From an uncultured Bacilli bacterium (GTDB lineage Bacteria > Bacillota_I > Bacilli_A > RF39 > UBA660), in contig CALVVG010000003.1 of assembly GCA_944363795.1 (NCBI GenBank), positions 1 to 44,990 of the forward strand: a stretch of 44,990 nucleotides of DNA, in the 5' to 3' direction. Position 1 is the stretch's first letter; every line of letters begins with the position of its first letter. Position numbers and translations under genes: made by a program. This document shows, piece after piece, positions 43,587 through 44,990 of this stretch. The notes under the pieces were generated by a model. It worked only from the letters and a program-made list of their open reading frames with translations, had not been told where the DNA came from and ran no database searches.

Positions 43587-44546
43587 ATGTGGAAATACAT
43601 AGGTACAAAAGAATGTAATGAGTTTTTACTATCTCTCAATTTAATTAATTGTAAAGATGATAAAAAATACATAAAAACTATTTATTCCATTAGTAATAAT
43701 ATAGAAAAAAATTATAAAATATATAAAATAAAAAAACGTAATGGTAAATATAGAACTATATATGAACCAAATTTAATTTTAAAACAAATTCAAAAACAAA
43801 TCTTAAATAATATACTTAATAATAAGTCTATATCAAAATATGCAAAAGCATATCATAAAGGAATTCAATTGAAAGACAATGCGATTCCCCATATTAATAA
43901 AGAAATGATTTTAAAGTTGGATATTAAAGATTTCTTTGAAAATATATCATTTTTAGATATTTATAATTATTGCTTTCCTATAGAATATTTTCCTAAATCA
44001 GTTGGAATGATATTAACTTATTTATGTACATATGATAATCACTTAACTCAAGGGTCACCGACTTCTGCCTATATATCAAATTTAGTAATGAAAGAGTTTG
44101 ATGAAGAATTAGGAAATTGGTGTAATTTAAGGAATATATCTTATACAAGATATTCAGACGATATGACTTTTTCTGGTGCATTTAATCCTAGTGAATTAAT
44201 AACTAAAGTTAGAAAAATGTTATATAAATTAGGATTAGAATTAAATAATGATAAAATTCATATAGTATATAAGTCTTCTAGTCAAAATGTTACAGGAATT
44301 GTAGTTAATGAAAAAATGCAGGTTAATGTAAAATATCGTAATAAGATAAGACAAGAAATATATTATATTAAAAAGTTTGGATTAAGTTCTCATTTAAAAA
44401 AATGTGACATTAATATTGATTCAAAAAGATGTTTAAATATATTATATGGAAGAGTTCTCTATGTTTTACAGATTAATGAAAATGATAAAGAATTTATAAA
44501 ATATAGGCAATTTATTGAAAATTTAAAAAGACAATGTAAGTCATAA
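43587..44546 (+). CDS. Retron reverse transcriptase
   Basis: A 319-residue reverse transcriptase. It has the retron-specific region X motif NAxxH (NAIPH, 98-102) and region Y motif VTG (235-237). LDIKDFF (111-117) provides D112, QGSPTS (155-160) is motif B', and YSDD (189-192) carries the catalytic Asp pair. There is no maturase, HNH or integrase domain, and the length suits a retron RT. The ATG at 43587 follows GGGAGGT (43573-43579) directly after the a2 repeat. It would prime from an internal guanosine 2'-OH of the msr RNA. Part of a defence cassette with the upstream ATPase. Confidence 0.92.
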   Translation: MWKYIGTKECNEFLLSLNLINCKDDKKYIKTIYSISNNIEKNYKIYKIKKRNGKYRTIYEPNLILKQIQKQILNNILNNKSISKYAKAYHKGIQLKDNAIPHINKEMILKLDIKDFFENISFLDIYNYCFPIEYFPKSVGMILTYLCTYDNHLTQGSPTSAYISNLVMKEFDEELGNWCNLRNISYTRYSDDMTFSGAFNPSELITKVRKMLYKLGLELNNDKIHIVYKSSSQNVTGIVVNEKMQVNVKYRNKIRQEIYYIKKFGLSSHLKKCDINIDSKRCLNILYGRVLYVLQINENDKEFIKYRQFIENLKRQCKS

Positions 44547-44570
44547 TGACCTAGAATGAGAGTGTAAAAT

Positions 44571-44604
44571 AAAGTGTGTAAGTAAGAAAAAACTTATACA
44601 CTTT

Positions 44605-44606
<2 letters not shown>
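44571..44606 (+). terminator. Intrinsic terminator after the retron RT
   Basis: AAAGTGTGTAAGT (44571-44583) pairs with ACTTATACACTTT (44592-44604), 13 bp with one G-U pair, and ends in T. Confidence 0.8.
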
Positions 44607-44831
<225 letters not shown>

Positions 44832-44837
44832 AATAAT

Positions 44838-44846
44838 ATTTTAACA
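44838..44846 (-). promoter_or_regulatory. Minus-strand promoter of leader element 2
   Basis: Read on the minus strand, TG-T-TAAAAT forms an extended -10 (TAAAAT 44843-44838); the upstream -35 region (TTGTCT) is two bases too far for ideal spacing. Confidence 0.5.
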
Positions 44847-44883
44847 CAAATTTTGTTATTTTAGACAAAAAAGTTTAAAAATA

Positions 44884-44892
44884 TGTTATAAT
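44884..44892 (+). promoter_or_regulatory. Plus-strand promoter at the window end
   Basis: TGT-TATAAT (TATAAT 44887-44892) is an extended -10, followed by AAAGGGAGG (44902-44910). The first TTG (44919) opens a frame that stops after four further codons, so the gene served is not visible. 44953-44981 contains an inverted repeat (ATTTCAAAAAA / TTTTTTGAAAT). Confidence 0.5.
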
Positions 44893-44990
44893 ATGTTTTA
44901 CAAAGGGAGGTTTTAAGGTTGAAAATAAATAATTAAAATTAAGGCATACAAAAGGATTTCAAAAAATCAAAATTTTTTTGAAATGAAATT

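Noticed and set aside
43587..44546. Group II intron or DGR reverse transcriptase
   Set aside because: Length 319, no maturase or HNH domain, no template/variable repeats seen; NAxxH and VTG motifs and the upstream structured ncRNA fit a retron.

Overview
This window is a very AT-rich, gene-dense stretch of a low-GC Gram-positive (Bacillota) chromosome. It uses the standard bacterial code: many genes end in TGA, and tryptophan is encoded by TGG. Peptidoglycan and lipoprotein genes (uppS, a DacA-like peptidase, lgt, undecaprenol-kinase-like dgkA) show a walled cell. Compact operons, TTG/GTG starts, Shine-Dalgarno sites and many small membrane-anchored proteins fit uncultured gut Bacilli (RF39/Erysipelotrichales-like). 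The exact lineage cannot be fixed from the sequence alone.

Layout. 38-3104: a promoter-led operon of four short membrane-anchored pilin/TadE-like proteins and a TadZ/CpaE-like protein with a degenerate P-loop, then a separately promoted VirB2/TrbC-like small membrane protein. 3495-5006 (minus): a large Ser/Asn-rich anchored surface protein. 5233-19180: housekeeping, with uvrA-lgt-trxB, a secreted metallopeptidase, gltX-(small membrane protein)-cysS-dacA, uppS-(transglutaminase-like protein)-ldh, and a glycosyltransferase operon. 19242-19601: a frameshifted MerR pseudogene. 19705-26234: a DUF362 protein, PAP2 phosphatase-dgkA, uvrB, CBS-type pyrophosphatase and an SDR. 26260-29312: two surface genes, one under a promoter whose spacer is a 16-T run and one encoding a type IV pilin signal joined to a glycine-rich domain. 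29329-31116: small membrane proteins and a CotF-like pair on the minus strand. 31172-37283: an ABC transporter, a two-component system and a PH-like membrane protein. 37322-41129: a short SufC-SufB pair, phosphoglycerate mutase, a ferritin-like protein and an unknown protein.

41146-44990 is an accessory region. It opens with a DHH phosphoesterase pseudogene carrying several stops, followed by decayed DNA. It then holds a retron: an AAA/ABC-type ATPase, a 168-nt structured non-coding region with a1/a2 repeats, an msr-like hairpin and an msd-like hairpin, and a 319-aa retron-type reverse transcriptase with NAxxH, YSDD and VTG motifs. The retron is flanked by two related minus-strand leader-like sequences. 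Each has its own promoter, a shared 13-nt block and an intrinsic terminator ahead of a short reading frame. They look like copies of one uncharacterised cis-regulatory RNA.

The strongest leads are the retron and its ncRNA, the paired leader elements, and the poly-T promoter that is probably phase-variable.
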